Below, in pieces: positions 62,799 to 64,000 of a stretch of DNA of 64,000 bases (positions within the stretch are counted from its first letter, which is position 1; each line of letters opens with the position of its first letter). The notes below the pieces were generated by a model. The model saw only the letters and a program-made list of their open reading frames with translations, searched no databases and was not told the DNA's origin. This stretch comes from PFL35 sp041550515. GTDB lineage: Archaea > Thermoplasmatota > E2 > DHVEG-1. The translations under genes and the position numbers were made by a program. Location of the stretch: the NCBI GenBank assembly GCA_041550515.1, contig JBFEOQ010000002.1:15147-79146 (forward strand), read 5' to 3'.

Positions 62799-63068
62799 TT
62801 ACAATGGTTCAATTATTTTATTTGAAAAGGGTATTTGTATTATTTCTTGTTCTTCTTTCTCCTCTAATTCAAGGTAACAATTTAAACAATAATATTTTTC
62901 TTTATATTTTTGTTTTGTTATTCCGATTTTTTTACCACATTTAGAGCAAGTATACCATCCAACAACTTCAGTCCAACATTTTCTACAATATTTTTCTTTA
63001 TTAAATTCAAGAGAAGTCCAAATTCCAATTTCTTTTCTACATTTTGAGCATTTATAAATGGTGGACAT
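62799..63068 (-). CDS. Small zinc-binding protein with repeated CxxC pairs
   Basis: An 89-residue soluble protein with four CxxC pairs (CSKC, CRKC, CSKC, CLNC) arranged as two LIM-like or zinc-ribbon repeats of about 29 residues each. An acidic C-terminal tail follows. Function unknown. Confidence 0.65.
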   Translation of the reverse strand: MSTIYKCSKCRKEIGIWTSLEFNKEKYCRKCWTEVVGWYTCSKCGKKIGITKQKYKEKYYCLNCYLELEEKEEQEIIQIPFSNKIIEPL

Positions 63069-63426
63069 TATTAAAAACCCTATATCATAATCATTTATTC
63101 GTTTATAAAGTATTCGATAGCATAAAATTATGTTACATTTGTTTTAAAAAATAGTAATTTTTTAATAAATATATGTTGAATATTAATTTAAAAAACTCTA
63201 GGAATAAATTATAATAAATTCGCTTTATAGTTAACTACTATTATCTTTTTAGATAGTATATCTGGCATGAGAGTAGAAGAACCGTATGATATTCCTCATT
63301 TAAATGTTTAAATATTTTTACAGTATTTTCCAATCTCTAAAAACATATTAAACCAAATAATATAGACTAAAAACCCCTTTTTTTCTTTTTAAATTTTGTT
63401 TTTTTGTTTTAGATTTGATTATCTAT
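63069..63426. other. AT-rich non-coding stretch
   Basis: About 360 bases without a convincing gene. The only frame that stands out is a 14-codon one at 63267-63311 (MRVEEPYDIPHLNV), too short to call. One copy of a 14-base repeat, TAAACCAAATAATA, lies at 63349-63362. Confidence 0.6.
63349..63362 (+). repeat. 14-base direct repeat, copy 1
   Basis: TAAACCAAATAATA is repeated exactly at 63933-63946 in the same orientation. The copies bracket the coiled-coil ORF and the structured RNA candidate. AT-rich composition makes chance possible. Confidence 0.4.
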
Positions 63427-63597
63427 TCATTTTTTATTTTGAATATTTGATTTTTCTATCATTTTTTGTACATCTGATTTTAACTTTTGATTAATTTTAT
63501 TGATATAATCTAATTCCTGGTTAACATTTTTCATCTTTCTATTTATAACATCAATTTGAATAGCAATGTCTCTCATATTTTTTGTTTTTTCTTTCAT
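63427..63597 (-). CDS. Small coiled-coil protein, 56 residues
   Basis: The frame from ATG 63597 to TGA 63427 encodes a charged helical peptide, MKEKTKNMRDIAIQIDVINR, continuing with a heptad-like pattern through VNQELDYINKINQKLKSD. A GTGGAAAAG stretch precedes the start. No family is recognised. Low complexity lowers confidence. Confidence 0.45.
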   Translation of the reverse strand: MKEKTKNMRDIAIQIDVINRKMKNVNQELDYINKINQKLKSDVQKMIEKSNIQNKK

Positions 63598-63779
63598 CTT
63601 TTCCACTAAGAATATTTTTTTAAGTTAAATTATTTAAGTTTATCTTGTTATTATTCTAAGAAATACATTTTTACTATTTGTTATTTTATTTTTTTATTGC
63701 ATTTTGTTTATTTGTCTTTTACTTTTTTTTTTGTTCTGTGTTGTAGTATCTTTGCACCTAAAGTCTATTTTAAAATTTA
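63598..63779. other. AT-rich non-coding stretch
   Basis: T-rich sequence on the plus strand with no gene. It separates the coiled-coil ORF from the candidate structured RNA and could hold a promoter or terminator for either. Confidence 0.5.
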
Positions 63780-63861
63780 ACTGGGTGCCATCGGAGGGAC
63801 TTGTTGATTTTTCGAAGCTTAAGTTAATTAAGTTTCCCTAATGCCACTCATAACACCCAGT
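63780..63861. ncRNA. Candidate structured RNA with 8-bp closing stem
   Basis: ACTGGGTG (63780-63787) pairs perfectly with CACCCAGT (63854-63861). Inside, GGGA near 63795 can pair with TCCC near 63836, CTT/AAG next to it, and CTTAA/TTAAG forms a small hairpin. It is clearly richer in G+C than the surrounding DNA, as structured RNAs in AT-rich archaea are. A T-run follows on the plus strand, while a TATA-like AAATATAAA lies about 30 bases upstream on the minus strand, so the strand is undecided. I do not recognise the family. Confidence 0.5.
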
Positions 63862-63932
63862 ATATTTTTTAATAAATTTATGACTATTTATATTTTTAGG
63901 TAAAAGGATTTATTTTTTCTTTGAAAAAATAC

Positions 63933-63946
63933 TAAACCAAATAATA
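63933..63946 (+). repeat. 14-base direct repeat, copy 2
   Basis: An exact second copy of TAAACCAAATAATA found at 63349-63362. The last ~140 bases of the window hold no gene on either strand that I can support. Confidence 0.4.
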
Positions 63947-64000
63947 CTTTGAACCTAAAATTAAAATATACATTAAATTATTTTTTAATTAAATTTGTAA

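Noticed and set aside
63267..63311. 14-codon ORF MRVEEPYDIPHLNV
   Set aside because: Too short to support without comparative data, though its context is AT-rich non-coding DNA.
1..64000. CRISPR arrays, insertion sequences, rRNA genes, integrases
   Set aside because: No regularly spaced repeats, transposase or integrase motifs, or rRNA-like stretches were seen anywhere in the window.

Overview
The window is archaeal chromosomal DNA with low G+C. The evidence for archaea is consistent. Translation proteins include eL18, uL13, uS9, eL41, eL40, eL43, aMBF1 and an archaeal-type AlaRS. A class I LysRS, a eukaryotic-type ProRS, deoxyhypusine synthase and RNA polymerase subunits N and P are also present. 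So are exosome Rrp4/Rrp41/Rrp42, SBDS, a proteasome alpha subunit, a KEOPS Pcc1 protein, Sec61 beta, and a tRNA-Trp whose intron looks like a box C/D guide RNA. There are no methanogenesis genes. The metabolism (propionyl/methylmalonyl-CoA, beta-oxidation and glycine-cleavage genes plus lower glycolysis) suggests a heterotroph, most likely an uncultured Thermoplasmatota-type euryarchaeon. That lineage is an inference from gene content only.

Layout. 1-5.9 kb: the end of a TraB-family protein, an M50 protease, three secreted membrane-anchored proteins on the minus strand and a PRC-barrel protein. 6-14 kb: mfnA-type decarboxylase, MEMO1, deoxyhypusine synthase, then a minus-strand run (creatininase, methionine aminopeptidase, Sua5, aMBF1, coiled-coil protein, DUF1614). 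14-23 kb: alaS, Sec61 beta, gfcR-like regulator, lysS class I, a tRNA methylthiotransferase, gap, pgk and tRNA-Ala(CGC). 23.1-30.4 kb: an arsenic and thiol-redox gene cluster that begins at tRNA-Ala and ends close to a 12-bp copy of that tRNA's 3' end, so it is a candidate integrated island. 30.6-40.6 kb: corrinoid adenosyltransferase, methylmalonyl-CoA mutase subunits and MeaB, facing a crotonase / 3-hydroxyacyl-CoA dehydrogenase / thiolase operon, then gcvPA-gcvPB. 40.6-45 kb: intron-containing tRNA-Trp, eL41, a PAS histidine kinase with a coupled zinc-ribbon protein, tRNA-Arg(UCU) and the eL18-uL13-uS9-RpoN operon. 45-56.5 kb: SLOG protein, fructose-6-phosphate aldolase/transaldolase, AbrB-like regulator, tpi, small membrane and zinc-ribbon proteins, eL40, proS, a SpoU methyltransferase, a second M50 protease and purA. 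56.5-61 kb: the conserved archaeal superoperon psmA-SBDS-rrp4-rrp41-rrp42-eL43-rpoP-pcc1. 61-64 kb: queE, a beta-propeller lipoprotein, a zinc-ribbon protein, and an AT-rich tail holding a small coiled-coil ORF and a G+C-rich element that may be a structured RNA.

How genes work together. GAPDH, PGK and TPI give lower glycolysis/gluconeogenesis, with a GfcR-like regulator nearby and a perfect palindrome over the gap start codon. The cob(I)alamin adenosyltransferase supplies the cofactor used by the adjacent methylmalonyl-CoA mutase, with MeaB as its chaperone. In the arsenic cluster, arsenate reductase is fused to its own thioredoxin-like domain, and a thioredoxin-like lipoprotein and a TlpA-CcdA fusion follow in the same apparent operon, so thiol electron supply on both sides of the membrane is packaged with arsenite export. 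The most notable observations are the ArsC-thioredoxin fusion with an internal ribosome binding site and start codon, the tRNA-flanked arsenic island, the tRNA-Trp intron guide RNA, a tRNA-Arg carrying the alanine identity pair G3:U70, and the palindromes at gap and abrB.
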